DNA of 64,000 nt from a virus. Both the position numbers and the translations under genes were made by a program. The notes below the pieces were generated by a model that was given only the letters and a program-made list of their open reading frames with translations, was not told the DNA's origin and did no database searches. This document shows positions 1-8,147 of this stretch, in pieces. Each line of letters begins with the position of its first letter. Position 1 is the stretch's first letter. The stretch is from positions 82,044 through 146,043 of IMG/VR virus record IMGVR_UViG_3300025011_000019. One strand, written 5' to 3'.

Positions 1-330
1 TTGTCTGCAAACGCATTACAAGCATTGACGGAATATATTACATTTAGTAAACCAGAAACAGTTCTATTTTCCTCTAGAAAAGGAAACGAACCGATTACTA
101 GACAACACGCATATCGCATCATTAATAAAGCAGCACGATCTTGTGGTGTAAAGGAAAATATTGGGAGTCACAGCCTTAGAAAAAGCATGGGTTATCATGC
201 GTATATTGCAGGGGTAGATATTGTTATAATTCAGTCCATTTTAAATCATTCTTCTCCAAAGGAAACGTTGCGATATATCGGTATTACTCAAGATGAATTA
301 GACGATGTATACATGGAACTTAACTTATAA
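1..330 (+). CDS. Tyrosine recombinase/integrase, C-terminal part (cut by window edge)
   Basis: This is the C-terminal catalytic half of a phage-integrase-family tyrosine recombinase, which cuts and rejoins DNA through a phosphotyrosine link. Visible active-site elements are the H-x-L-R box (HSLRKS, His57 and Arg60 of the visible part), a second histidine in LNHSS (His83) and the nucleophile in RYIGI (Tyr92). The first Arg/Lys region of the family lies upstream, outside the window, so the TTG at base 1 is probably not the real start. It could be the element's integrase or an accessory recombinase, as SPbeta-like phages carry several. The family call is firm; the substrate cannot be read. Confidence 0.85.
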   Translation: MSANALQALTEYITFSKPETVLFSSRKGNEPITRQHAYRIINKAARSCGVKENIGSHSLRKSMGYHAYIAGVDIVIIQSILNHSSPKETLRYIGITQDELDDVYMELNL

Positions 331-390
331 TTACCATTATCAAAATCAATTATATTAAATAAAACTAAAAAACGAAAGAAGGTAATAAAC

Positions 391-756
391 ATGGGATATC
401 AAGAATCATATATCAAAACAAATTCAACTAAAAACTTCATCAAACTAGTCAATACAATTAAAATCAATGGTAAAGATTCATTCAATATGCACATTCCAGT
501 AGAAATTATTACTCTATTGAAACCAATTGACACTGACTATGGAAAATTCAAGAAAGGTGAGAAATTCATATTTGTAATTGGTGAAAGACATGGGCAAAGA
601 AATTCAAATAACTTCTTTGAGTATTGTGATAATGTTCCTGAAGAATTATTTAATAATCTAGAAATTTACTTTACTGAAAGTTTTCCTTCTGAAGATATTT
701 TTAAGAATAATGAAATAACTAAATTAGCATTACATGAACCATTTCCTTGGGAATAA
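391..756 (+). CDS. Hypothetical protein, 121 aa
   Basis: Not recognised. A soluble 121-residue protein with a lysine-rich N-terminal half and an acidic, aromatic tail ending in PFPWE. An AGAAGG ribosome binding site lies 9 bases before the ATG. It begins the run of small genes after the recombinase. Confidence 0.65.
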   Translation: MGYQESYIKTNSTKNFIKLVNTIKINGKDSFNMHIPVEIITLLKPIDTDYGKFKKGEKFIFVIGERHGQRNSNNFFEYCDNVPEELFNNLEIYFTESFPSEDIFKNNEITKLALHEPFPWE

Positions 757-780
757 AATAAATAAAAGGAGGGAACTAAC

Positions 781-849
781 ATGAAACAATTAACAAACCG
801 TGAAAAGATCATCAAGATATTACTCGAATGGAAGGAAGATGATAAATAA
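781..849 (+). CDS. Very small protein, 22 aa
   Basis: A 22-codon reading frame starting MKQLTNREKI, with a strong AAAAGGAGG site before its ATG. Its stop is followed directly by the ATG of the next gene (TAAATG), as expected for translational coupling. It may be a real microprotein or a leader for the downstream gene. Confidence 0.5.
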   Translation: MKQLTNREKIIKILLEWKEDDK

Positions 850-1212
850 ATGTATCTATTATACTTCATACCAAAACGTGTAATCCAAGAATACCAACAA
901 CATATTCATAATGCTAAATCACTAACCACTCCAATTATTAAACGTAAAATTAGTGCTATGATTCATGCTACAAAATATTGTAGAGTTAATCTAGGAAACA
1001 ATAAATATCAACATCGTTTTGGTCATTGTAAAATGATTGTAGAGGAAAATAATTTAACTGTATCAAAAGTTGAATATATTATCGTTGGTAGTGTTAATCA
1101 AGGTGATGGCAAGTTTTATGATAGAATATGCAAGAAATATTATGGATTGAACGATAAACATACTGAATTTGCTGAAACTTGTAAAAATAAAATTATTGAA
1201 GGAGTGTGTTGA
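850..1212 (+). CDS. Hypothetical protein, 120 aa
   Basis: Not recognised. A basic 120-residue protein rich in His, Lys and Tyr. It starts at the base after the stop of a 22-codon frame whose 3' end supplies the GGAAG-like ribosome binding site, so translation is probably coupled. Confidence 0.6.
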   Translation: MYLLYFIPKRVIQEYQQHIHNAKSLTTPIIKRKISAMIHATKYCRVNLGNNKYQHRFGHCKMIVEENNLTVSKVEYIIVGSVNQGDGKFYDRICKKYYGLNDKHTEFAETCKNKIIEGVC

Positions 1213-1213
1213 C

Positions 1214-1633
1214 ATGTTAGCAAAACCTGAACATGGATGGGTCAATGTACAGTTAGAAGGATTCTCAGAAAGAGCAAGTTATATGACTGATATTCCAAAT
1301 GATTGTTTAGATGCTTTTATCTATGCTTTACAAAATAATTCGCCTACTGTAATTTTCTTTGATGCGGAAGGTTGAGATTTTCATTTAGTTGCATCATGGT
1401 ATCAAAGTTACGTAATTCTAGACAAAGATGATGTAAAAGTATTTGAAATTAAAAAATATTTATTTGAACTTGCAAAAGAATTATATGAAGACATCAACAA
1501 CAATCTTAATGATTGGTTAAATTGGGACTATGCAGATGATGAAGAGGAGTTAAAAGAATATAGAGAAAAACTTATTATGAAATTAAATACATTGGGAGTC
1601 GAACTTGCAAAAAGAGAAAAGTGTAGTCCATGA
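1214..1633 (+). pseudogene. Small gene interrupted by an in-frame TGA
   Basis: The frame opens with MLAKPEHGW after a GGAGTG site, stops at TGA 1373-1375 just after FFDAEG, and then stays open in the same frame for 85 more codons (DFHLVASWYQ onward, acidic helical C-terminus) to TGA 1631. A single TGG-to-TGA change would produce this. The whole product would be about 139 aa. Other genes nearby end normally in TGA, so general recoding is not supported. Confidence 0.7.
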
Positions 1634-1685
1634 AAATGTTGAATTCATGTGGTGAAAATAAATATAATTTGAGGAGGATTTAATT

Positions 1686-2261
1686 ATGAAAAAGATGCCA
1701 TCTTTGTTTGTACGAACTTTTAACGGCCATGCTATTGCTAATATTACTTCTGAAATTACAATTGGGTGTGAGTGGGTGCTTGAAGGAGAAGGATTTGCTA
1801 CTAGGAAATATGATGGAACATGTTGTTTGATTCAAGATGGTTCTATTTATAAGAGATTTGATTTTAAACTAGGTAGAAAGTTACCTAATAACGCAATTCC
1901 ATGTCAAGATGAAGCAGATCCTATTACTGGACATTTTCCTCATTGGGTTTTGTGTGATTCTAACAATCCTAATGACAAATGGCATATAAAAGCATTTGAA
2001 AATAGTAATTGTTTGGCAGATGGAACTTATGAATTATGCGGAGTTCATTTTCAGAAAAATATTGATACTATGGTCATAGATGGCGATATTTTGATTAAAC
2101 ATGGTGAAACCATTCTAGATGTTGAAAGATCATTCGAAGGCATTAAAGAATATCTTAGTGAGAATATGATTGAGGGTATTGTTTTTCATAGAGATAATGG
2201 TGATATGTGTAAAATAAAGCGTTCTGATTTTGGTTTTGATTGGGGAAATAAAAAGAGATAA
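1686..2261 (+). CDS. ATP-dependent RNA ligase (DUF5565 / RNA ligase 1 family)
   Basis: Predicted covalent nucleotidyltransferase that seals RNA ends through an enzyme-AMP intermediate. The nucleotidyl-lysine motif K-x-D-G is seen at residues 41-44 (RKYDGTC). A motif III-like GTYELCG is near residue 120, motif IV EGIVFH near residue 164, and a motif V-like CKIKRSDFG near residue 175. The 191-aa length matches the compact family, which lacks extra C-terminal domains. A GAGGAGG site precedes the ATG. In phages such ligases can repair tRNAs cut by host anticodon nucleases; that role is inferred from family knowledge. It stands among unrelated small genes with no kinase/phosphatase partner beside it. 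Confidence 0.82.
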   Translation: MKKMPSLFVRTFNGHAIANITSEITIGCEWVLEGEGFATRKYDGTCCLIQDGSIYKRFDFKLGRKLPNNAIPCQDEADPITGHFPHWVLCDSNNPNDKWHIKAFENSNCLADGTYELCGVHFQKNIDTMVIDGDILIKHGETILDVERSFEGIKEYLSENMIEGIVFHRDNGDMCKIKRSDFGFDWGNKKR

Positions 2262-2299
2262 AACTTAATTTACTTCATACATAAAGGAGGAATAATTTT

Positions 2300-2533
2300 A
2301 TGACATCAGAAGGTTTTATTGTAGGAATTGACTGCAAAATAAAAGAATTATCAGAAAGAATTGAAGAGATTTTACTTATATGTGAAAAAAGATTGAAAGA
2401 TTTGGGATGCAAAGATAAAGAAGATTTAATTTTCCCTTCTAATATTTATTATAGAAATGATGAATTATATGTTACTTGTGATATTTGGGTTAAAAAATAT
2501 TGGGACGAACTAAATTATATGGAGGATGTTTAA
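2300..2533 (+). CDS. Hypothetical protein, 77 aa
   Basis: Not recognised. 77 residues with an N-terminal helical part (IKELSERIEEILLICEKR) that may form a coiled coil, then a probable beta segment. A strong AAAGGAGG site precedes the ATG. Confidence 0.65.
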   Translation: MTSEGFIVGIDCKIKELSERIEEILLICEKRLKDLGCKDKEDLIFPSNIYYRNDELYVTCDIWVKKYWDELNYMEDV

Positions 2534-2578
2534 ATGTTAAGTGAGCATGATATAATAATTAAGAAAGGATTTACATAA
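2534..2578 (+). CDS. Possible 14-aa peptide overlapping the next start
   Basis: A 14-codon frame (MLSEHDIIIKKGFT) follows a TGGAGG site, and its TAA overlaps the next gene's ATG as TAATG. It could be a coupling leader rather than a functional peptide. Confidence 0.3.
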   Translation: MLSEHDIIIKKGFT

Positions 2579-3156
2579 TGCAAACTCAAACACAACTAAA
2601 ACCGCAAACTGAAAATATAAAACTAATTCAACCTAAAGTATTTAATTTTCGTAAACACTGGTCTAAGAAAGTAAAACCATATTTATTTCATAAAGATGTT
2701 CAATATGCTTTAGATTATGGCATGAATTTAATGATGGAATTATGGAGATACGAAAATAAAATCACTAATGAAAAATTAGAATCAATGAATGAATATATGA
2801 AAGATTGGTACTCATGGATTCCAGGTAGTCCTCCATACCATAAAACATCTTCTGATTATTGGTGTTATCATCGAAAACCATTGAAACATTCAGTAGGTTG
2901 GTATCAATGTAGACACTGTTGCCATTGGATTTGTTACTTTTGTATTGAATTAGGAATGAAAATATATCCTAAACTCGATTGGTATATTGTGTCTGGCAGA
3001 AGACATTCTGTAGCAGTTGGATTTAAATATGGTCAACCTTATATGATTTTTGATATACTTAATTTTGAGGATATGTCAGCAGAGAATATATTAGATTTTG
3101 CTGATAAGAAAATGACTAAGAAGGTTTATGAGAAGAAATGGAAGAATAAAAGGTAG
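2578..3156 (+). CDS. Cys/His-rich hypothetical protein, 192 aa
   Basis: Not recognised. The central part has clustered Cys, His and Trp residues (YQCRHCCHWICYFC near residue 110), suggesting a bound metal. The C-terminus is helical and basic (MTKKVYEKKWKNKR). The start overlaps the preceding mini-ORF's stop. Confidence 0.65.
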   Translation: MQTQTQLKPQTENIKLIQPKVFNFRKHWSKKVKPYLFHKDVQYALDYGMNLMMELWRYENKITNEKLESMNEYMKDWYSWIPGSPPYHKTSSDYWCYHRKPLKHSVGWYQCRHCCHWICYFCIELGMKIYPKLDWYIVSGRRHSVAVGFKYGQPYMIFDILNFEDMSAENILDFADKKMTKKVYEKKWKNKR

Positions 3157-3191
3157 GTATTATATAATTTACTGGAAAGGAGAGAAAAATA

Positions 3192-3365
3192 ATGCAATTA
3201 ATATCTAAAACAGAAAATAATGAGAAAACAATTAAATTCACAGTAGATGAATATGAACATTTATTAAAAATCTTAGACATTTGTACTCCACCAGAACATC
3301 GTAATTATTTATATGAGATAATGTTAAAGATGCATAATGATTTATATAATATGGATTTGACTTAA
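3192..3365 (+). CDS. Hypothetical protein, 57 aa
   Basis: Not recognised. A 57-residue, mostly helical product beginning MQLISKTENN, preceded by GGAAAGGAGAG. The gene fills the gap between its neighbours with normal spacing. Confidence 0.6.
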   Translation: MQLISKTENNEKTIKFTVDEYEHLLKILDICTPPEHRNYLYEIMLKMHNDLYNMDLT

Positions 3366-3398
3366 AAGCAAGATTCGTGGTAGAAGGAGAAGATTAAA

Positions 3399-3575
3399 AT
3401 GAAAATTGATGATGTAAAAATCAATCAAACATTAACCAAATATAATGAATTAAAAGGTGTAGATGTTCATATTGACCGCTATGATAGTGATAGCATCAAA
3501 AGACAAAAAGATATGATGTGTGGTAAACTATGGGGATATGAGGAAGCTCTTAAACAATTAGGAATTATTGAATAA
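3399..3575 (+). CDS. Hypothetical protein, 58 aa
   Basis: Not recognised. 58 residues starting MKIDDVKINQ and ending EALKQLGIIE, with an AGAAGGAGA site before the ATG. Confidence 0.6.
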   Translation: MKIDDVKINQTLTKYNELKGVDVHIDRYDSDSIKRQKDMMCGKLWGYEEALKQLGIIE

Positions 3576-3595
3576 AATAAAAGGAGATTAAATAA

Positions 3596-3784
3596 ATGAA
3601 AATTACAACCACCCTAGAAGTTTCCAAACAAGAGAAGAACATAATCTATAACGCATTAGAAGCATACATTAAATATCTCACTGAAGTGTTACCAGACAGT
3701 CCAGAAGGTAGCTGTAAGGCGTTAATTAGTGAAACCTTAACTCAGACCAATAGATTAATATCTGAGATGGAATTAAGCATGTAA
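3596..3784 (+). CDS. Hypothetical protein, 62 aa
   Basis: Not recognised. A 62-residue helical protein (KITTTLEVSKQEKNIIYNAL at the N-terminus) with an AAAAGGAGA site before the start. It lies in the same tight run of small early genes. Confidence 0.62.
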   Translation: MKITTTLEVSKQEKNIIYNALEAYIKYLTEVLPDSPEGSCKALISETLTQTNRLISEMELSM

Positions 3785-3808
3785 TAAGCAGAAAGAAGGA
3801 ATTATTAA

Positions 3809-4075
3809 ATGGAAAACATTATGAAGATATTTGACGCTCAAGACAAAGAAGAAATGAAAAATGCTTTTATTGAAATTATCAAGGAACATTTTAAAACAGA
3901 ATTAGAGGATATGGGAGTATATCTATTTGATCCTAATGAAATTGAAGAAAAGATTAATGATGCATTTTCAGAAGTTATTAAGGAAATTAAGGCAGAATTT
4001 AAAGAAAAGTTAAGAGAACAAATGGCTGTATTTTATGATAAGAAGGTAAGTAAGATAATGAGTGGGATTAAGTAA
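3809..4075 (+). CDS. Hypothetical helical protein, 88 aa
   Basis: Not recognised. Highly charged and helical, with long E/K runs in the second half that suggest a coiled coil. The chosen ATG lies after AGAAAGGAA; an in-frame ATG at 3821 is an alternative. Confidence 0.62.
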   Translation: MENIMKIFDAQDKEEMKNAFIEIIKEHFKTELEDMGVYLFDPNEIEEKINDAFSEVIKEIKAEFKEKLREQMAVFYDKKVSKIMSGIK

Positions 4076-4182
4076 GGAAGAAAAGTTGTTTATTAGAAGA
4101 ATGTGAAAGAGTCGTTGGAATAATGGTTGGTCAAGGGCATTAAAATCCCACGTTCATAGTATTTAAGAAAGGAATTATCTTT

Positions 4183-4344
4183 ATGATTTATGGATTAATA
4201 CTTATAGTTTTTCTTTTAGGAATCTATTTTTTCATGATAAATATCACGGATTTAAAAAGTAACAAATTTTTATATTTGAGTTCATTAATGTTTATATCAT
4301 CTTTGACACTAATAATGTTTGAATGGATATTTATGCATAGATAG
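4183..4344 (+). CDS. Small membrane protein, 53 aa
   Basis: Two hydrophobic segments (residues about 2-20 and 31-48) separated by a short polar loop (TDLKSNK) predict two membrane spans. An AAGAAAGGA site lies before the ATG. Function unknown. Confidence 0.6.
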   Translation: MIYGLILIVFLLGIYFFMINITDLKSNKFLYLSSLMFISSLTLIMFEWIFMHR

Positions 4345-4387
4345 ATGAAAGACATCTTTGATAGGGTTAGAAGAAAGGAATAAAATA

Positions 4388-4726
4388 ATGAAGAAAATCA
4401 AAAAACCAAAGAAAAGTAGAAAATGCAAAGAAGATTTTGTTGATAAGGTAGAAAAATTTATTGCTACAACTGATGATTGGTGTCCTAACTATGAAGGAGA
4501 TAAAGTTAGAATATTTCTATTGCGAAATAAATACAAAGAAGATAAATTTAATTTTGTTCGTATTGCAGTATGGGGTAATGATGACCTTGGTTTAGAAATG
4601 GATTTTAAAGGAACTTCCGAAGAAAATAGGCTCAAGTATATTGAATGGAAAGAAAATATATTTGATAAAGTGCCAGAACCTTGTACAATGGAATATTTAA
4701 GGAAACTTGGTTTTTATAACGCTTAA
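4388..4726 (+). CDS. Hypothetical protein, 112 aa
   Basis: Not recognised. It begins MKKIKKPKKS, very basic for the first 20 residues, then acidic with Trp-rich stretches. The ATG at 4388 is preferred over the upstream GTG/TTG-type starts because AGAAAGGA precedes it at normal distance. Confidence 0.62.
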   Translation: MKKIKKPKKSRKCKEDFVDKVEKFIATTDDWCPNYEGDKVRIFLLRNKYKEDKFNFVRIAVWGNDDLGLEMDFKGTSEENRLKYIEWKENIFDKVPEPCTMEYLRKLGFYNA

Positions 4727-4818
4727 TAATTATCCCAGAAAACACGCATTTTATCTTCTTTTAGGATTTGAAAAACGGGGCATTAATGAGCATGTGAACG
4801 TATGAAGGAGGTTCAATA

Positions 4819-5085
4819 TTGAAAGTTGCAGTTAAAGAACAGCTAGAAAAACCATTGTTGGAAATAGGAAAATTGAGTTTGCTTTGTATAGATGAATATA
4901 AACATTATCATTTTACTGATGAAAAAGGTGTTCGTCAATCAGGAGATATAAGTGATTTAATTGCATGGTTTACTAAACAAGTTATGACTCTTGACCATGA
5001 TGGAAGTATGCAAATAGATTTTACAAGGTTTATCTATTATAAAGAGTATGAAGATGAACTTGACAATCTGTTTGGAAAGAAATAG
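4819..5085 (+). CDS. Hypothetical protein, 88 aa
   Basis: Not recognised. TTG start behind a strong GAAGGAGG site. Contains a possible alpha/beta core with an HYHFTDEKG stretch. Confidence 0.62.
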   Translation: MKVAVKEQLEKPLLEIGKLSLLCIDEYKHYHFTDEKGVRQSGDISDLIAWFTKQVMTLDHDGSMQIDFTRFIYYKEYEDELDNLFGKK

Positions 5086-5117
5086 AACGCATTTCATTTC
5101 TAGAAAGGATGATTAAT

Positions 5118-5492
5118 TTGCATAACTTTGTGTGTGGTTGGTTAGATTTAAATGGGGAATTTCATATCTGTGGTGAATATGAACATATTAGTTTAGCAGA
5201 TGAATTGGAGAATAAATTAGGGTTGAAGATATATGATCGTGAGAACTTTAAACTATTTCATGGTGAGCATTTACTTGAAAAGTTAGGTTGGGTTAAGTTT
5301 ACTCAAGCAGAATTTTACAAGGAGTATGATTCCTATCCAGATAAAGGTTATGTATTTTTCCTTTGGTCAGAACATCAATTAACCAGAGGGCAAACTGATT
5401 GGTTGCTGGATAACATGTTAACATTTTCTCCTTCTCAAATTAAAATGATTGAGGACATTTTTAGGAATCAAATGGATTTTTGGAATAGGTGA
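5118..5492 (+). CDS. Hypothetical protein, 124 aa
   Basis: Not recognised. The TTG at 5118 is chosen because AGAAAGG lies too close to the earlier ATG at 5109 but at proper distance from this TTG. The protein is rich in aromatic residues (NFVCGWLDLNGEFHICGEY). Confidence 0.6.
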   Translation: MHNFVCGWLDLNGEFHICGEYEHISLADELENKLGLKIYDRENFKLFHGEHLLEKLGWVKFTQAEFYKEYDSYPDKGYVFFLWSEHQLTRGQTDWLLDNMLTFSPSQIKMIEDIFRNQMDFWNR

Positions 5493-5498
5493 TAAAAC

Positions 5499-5513
5499 GG
5501 TGATTTCATCACC
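5499..5513 (+). other. Small hairpin abutting a ribosome binding site
   Basis: GGTGAT-TTC-ATCACC forms a perfect 6-bp stem with a 3-base loop, directly followed by the AGAAGGAGG site of the next gene. It may be an mRNA-stabilising or translation-tuning hairpin. Confidence 0.4.
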
Positions 5514-5528
5514 AGAAGGAGGAAATTA

Positions 5529-5687
5529 ATGAGTGAAGAGAACTCTTTTGAATACAAAAAAGGATACTTAGACGGAATCCAAGACTGTAAAAAAGATATT
5601 AAAAAACAAATAGTTGAATTAATTGATAATGGTTTTATTTCTTCTCTTGAAGATGTAATAAGATATTTAGAGAGCAAAGGTATGTAA
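5529..5687 (+). CDS. Hypothetical protein, 52 aa
   Basis: Not recognised. 52 residues, helical and charged (KKDIKKQIVELI), with a strong AGAAGGAGG site preceded by a short hairpin. Confidence 0.6.
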   Translation: MSEENSFEYKKGYLDGIQDCKKDIKKQIVELIDNGFISSLEDVIRYLESKGM

Positions 5688-5744
5688 TATTCAATATAAG
5701 GAAGAATAAAATGGCGATTTTATAGTTAGGAGGAGAAAACGTAA

Positions 5745-5930
5745 ATGAACATTTGTGAGAAATTAATTTGTCATTCTTGTGAAGAGGAAAAATGTGAGAA
5801 TACTGAACAATGGTATGCTTGTGCAGACTTTGACCGCTATTGTGATTCTAAAGAAATAAATGTAGAGAATATTGCATTTGGTACATGTTGTTCAAATTGC
5901 AAAGAAAAATTAGTTTATAATATAAGATAA
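5745..5930 (+). CDS. Cysteine-rich small protein, 61 aa
   Basis: Nine or so cysteines spaced as pairs (CHSC near residue 9, CCSNC near residue 48) suggest a zinc-binding knuckle. Function unknown. Strong AGGAGG site before the ATG. Confidence 0.65.
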   Translation: MNICEKLICHSCEEEKCENTEQWYACADFDRYCDSKEINVENIAFGTCCSNCKEKLVYNIR

Positions 5931-5945
5931 ATGGAGGAAATTAAA

Positions 5946-6185
5946 TTGGAAAATGATTTAAGGAAAACAGAGACAAATGGTGTGGAGAAAGTATTGAAAA
6001 ATCTAGGTTTTCAAATGTGCGAACCAGATGGGACTTATAGACCTTTCAATGAAGTGATGATTGACTTGGGTGAAGCTATTAAAAAATTAAGAGAGACTAG
6101 TAATGAAAAACAATTTGAAATTATGAGAGATCATATCTATAATACCATCGTTGGAGCAAGATATAAAAACCAATTTAAGTTTTAA
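5946..6185 (+). CDS. Hypothetical protein, 79 aa
   Basis: Not recognised. The TTG at 5946 is chosen as start because the ATGGAGG just upstream is its ribosome binding site. The product is helical with charged ends. Confidence 0.55.
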   Translation: MENDLRKTETNGVEKVLKNLGFQMCEPDGTYRPFNEVMIDLGEAIKKLRETSNEKQFEIMRDHIYNTIVGARYKNQFKF

Positions 6186-6231
6186 ATGAAGATATAAATC
6201 AACCATTTTAATCATAAAAGGAGACTCAAAA

Positions 6232-6954
6232 ATGAAAACTAATCCACACATCAAAGAAGATCCAGATACATTCATCAGAAACAATATGAAACTTGCCAAT
6301 TCTGTTGCATTAAAATTTTATCATAAGCTATATAAACAAGGATTAGAAAAAGATGATATTCTAAGCATTGGATACATAGGACTAATTAAAGCATATGAAA
6401 AATTCAATCCTACTAAATTCAAAGGAGAGAATGGAAGTGAAATAAAATTTAGTACATATGCTGTTCCTATGATTTGGGGAGAAATAAGCAATAATATTCG
6501 TGCTAATTATGATTTTATATCAATTCCTAATTCAGTTAAAGAAACTGTTGCAAAAATTAGGAAAGCAGGTTATCTCGAAGAAGATAATCCGAAAGAAATA
6601 TCACAGAAATTAAATATTTCCTTAAAGTTAATTAAATCAGGAATACAGGTATTGAATCAATGTTCATTAATTGATAGTTTGGATAGAGGATTGGATGAAA
6701 ATGAATCAAGTAATATTTTAGCAGATTTAATTCAAGGGGACACCGGAAGAGAATTAGAAAATGAAATAATATTGAATGATTTTTTAAGTTTATTATCAGA
6801 TCAAATGTTAGAAGTTTATAAGTTAAGATTTAAGTATGGATTTAATCAAAGAGAAGTTGGTGAAGTATTGAATTTGAGTCAGAAGATTGTAAGTAGGACA
6901 GAGAAGAAAATATTTGATTTAGCAGAAATGTATTGTGGCGATGTGGCTTGTTAG
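6232..6954 (+). CDS. Phage sigma-70 family RNA polymerase sigma factor
   Basis: A 240-residue sigma factor. Residues about 20-95 form region 2 (ANSVALKFYHKLYKQGLEKDDILSIG and FSTYAVPMIWGEI), which contacts the -10 element and core polymerase. The middle resembles a reduced region 3 (PNSVKETVAKIRKAGY). Residues about 185-235 form region 4 with a helix-turn-helix (FNQREVGEVLNLSQKIVSRTEKKIF). The order matches the SigB/F/G-type factors of Gram-positives. It would redirect host RNA polymerase to phage promoters, probably of a later class not recognised here. An AAAAGGAGA site precedes the ATG. Confidence 0.88.
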   Translation: MKTNPHIKEDPDTFIRNNMKLANSVALKFYHKLYKQGLEKDDILSIGYIGLIKAYEKFNPTKFKGENGSEIKFSTYAVPMIWGEISNNIRANYDFISIPNSVKETVAKIRKAGYLEEDNPKEISQKLNISLKLIKSGIQVLNQCSLIDSLDRGLDENESSNILADLIQGDTGRELENEIILNDFLSLLSDQMLEVYKLRFKYGFNQREVGEVLNLSQKIVSRTEKKIFDLAEMYCGDVAC

Positions 6955-6972
6955 AAAGGATTGTGAGATAAG

Positions 6973-7179
6973 ATGATTATTGATTACACAAAGTTTACAT
7001 TAAAATGTGGTGGCAATGGGTATAATGATTGTGGACAAAATGAAATACGAAGATGTTGTGTGGCGTGTGATAAATATAAGGACTGTAATTTAAAGGGTTG
7101 GACTTGTCATCCTCTAAAAGATTTGTTTAATAATAACCCACAAGAATGCCCTGCTTTATACTTAAAAATAGAAAGATAA
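6973..7179 (+). CDS. Cysteine-rich small protein, 68 aa
   Basis: Eight cysteines, including CC-x2-C (RRCCVACDKYKDC), suggest a zinc or disulfide-stabilised mini-domain. Function unknown. It lies directly downstream of the sigma factor gene and probably shares its transcript. Confidence 0.62.
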   Translation: MIIDYTKFTLKCGGNGYNDCGQNEIRRCCVACDKYKDCNLKGWTCHPLKDLFNNNPQECPALYLKIER

Positions 7180-7200
7180 TTAGAAAAGGAGGTATTGTTA

Positions 7201-7386
7201 ATGGATTTTAAAGGTAAAGATAAAAAATATATTGATCAATGGATTAGAATGATGCTACCTAATCTTGATTTATCAGTATATGAAAGATTTGGATATCTAA
7301 GAGGATATTCAGGATACAAAGGGAAGTTGGATGGATACTTTCAAGAACAATATGAGCAATTGATTGGTATTTTGACTAAAGAATAA
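7201..7386 (+). CDS. Hypothetical protein, 61 aa
   Basis: Not recognised. The ATG at 7201 follows a strong AAAAGGAGG; the TTG two codons upstream is less likely. Tyr/Gly-rich (ERFGYLRGYSGYKG). Confidence 0.6.
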   Translation: MDFKGKDKKYIDQWIRMMLPNLDLSVYERFGYLRGYSGYKGKLDGYFQEQYEQLIGILTKE

Positions 7387-7471
7387 TAAATCATTTCATT
7401 GCATTTATCTGGAATTTAATACTAGAAAAACCAAACAATTGCATGTATAATTAGCATGAGAGGTGAAAATC

Positions 7472-7651
7472 ATGCAAGACATTATTAATACGATTAAAAT
7501 TTCAACTAATTCTAATGAAGTAAAACAAATTTTAAAACCACTAAAAATTAAAGAAGTTATTAAAATTGCAAAAGGTTTAGATATTTGTATTAGAGGAAAT
7601 GAGAACAAAACTGAAGTGATTAATAATATTATTTTAGGGATTATGAAATAG
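7472..7651 (+). CDS. Hypothetical protein, 59 aa
   Basis: Not recognised. 59 residues (MQDIINTIKI start), helical and basic. The ATG after GAGAGGTG is chosen over an in-frame upstream codon. Confidence 0.58.
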   Translation: MQDIINTIKISTNSNEVKQILKPLKIKEVIKIAKGLDICIRGNENKTEVINNIILGIMK

Positions 7652-7669
7652 AAAAGGAGAATAAATTAA

Positions 7670-7858
7670 ATGATGTTTTCAGTTTTTGCAAAAGATTTTA
7701 TACACGGAACGATAGTGCAACATAATATGACTGTAGAAGAAATTATCCAATTATTTTTAGATTGGAACGATGGGAAAGATATTGTAGTTAAGAATTTTAT
7801 TATTAGAAATGTAAGTATTGAAACAATTAGCGTAAAGGAAACTGGAAGGGATGATTAA
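7670..7858 (+). CDS. Hypothetical protein, 62 aa
   Basis: Not recognised. Preceded by AAAAGGAGA; two adjacent ATGs are possible starts. Its stop touches the next gene's ATG (TAAATG), so the two are likely co-translated. Confidence 0.6.
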   Translation: MMFSVFAKDFIHGTIVQHNMTVEEIIQLFLDWNDGKDIVVKNFIIRNVSIETISVKETGRDD

Positions 7859-8050
7859 ATGCAAGTAGAAATTATTCACACAAATGAAATTAAAAAATCA
7901 GAATATGTCTGGGCAGTAATTATTTGTGAAACCGATGAATGGTTAGACGATTTTCAAACTTATCAAGAAGCAGAGAAGTTTTGTGAAGATAATGGATATG
8001 TGATTAAGGGTTATGGTAAGCGAACTGTTTCTAATGGATTTATGAAGTAA
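7859..8050 (+). CDS. Hypothetical protein, 63 aa
   Basis: Not recognised. 63 residues with an alternating pattern that suggests a small alpha/beta fold (YVWAVIICETDEW). The AAGGGATG inside the end of the preceding gene serves as ribosome binding site. Confidence 0.6.
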   Translation: MQVEIIHTNEIKKSEYVWAVIICETDEWLDDFQTYQEAEKFCEDNGYVIKGYGKRTVSNGFMK

Positions 8051-8072
8051 GAAATAAAATTTTTATAAAGTA

Positions 8073-8101
8073 TTGACGTATGGGTGGTTGTATGGTATGA
8101 T
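8073..8101 (+). promoter_or_regulatory. Sigma-A promoter with extended -10
   Basis: TTGACG, 17-base spacer and TATGAT, with TGG immediately before the -10 box (TGnTATGAT). It drives the gene run from about 8148. The open frame that begins on the -35 box is therefore unlikely to be translated from there. Confidence 0.72.
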
Positions 8102-8147
8102 ATGGATAAGAAGAAATTTGAGAGAAGAAAAAATTGAGAGGTGGAAT

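Noticed and set aside
1214-1633. TGA read as tryptophan throughout the element
   Set aside because: Several well-recognised genes end in TGA at the expected length (for example the UV endonuclease and the MrpR-like gene).
8073-8147. Upstream 25 codons of the 8148 gene
   Set aside because: The first codons lie on a clear -35/extended -10 promoter, so they would not be in the mRNA.
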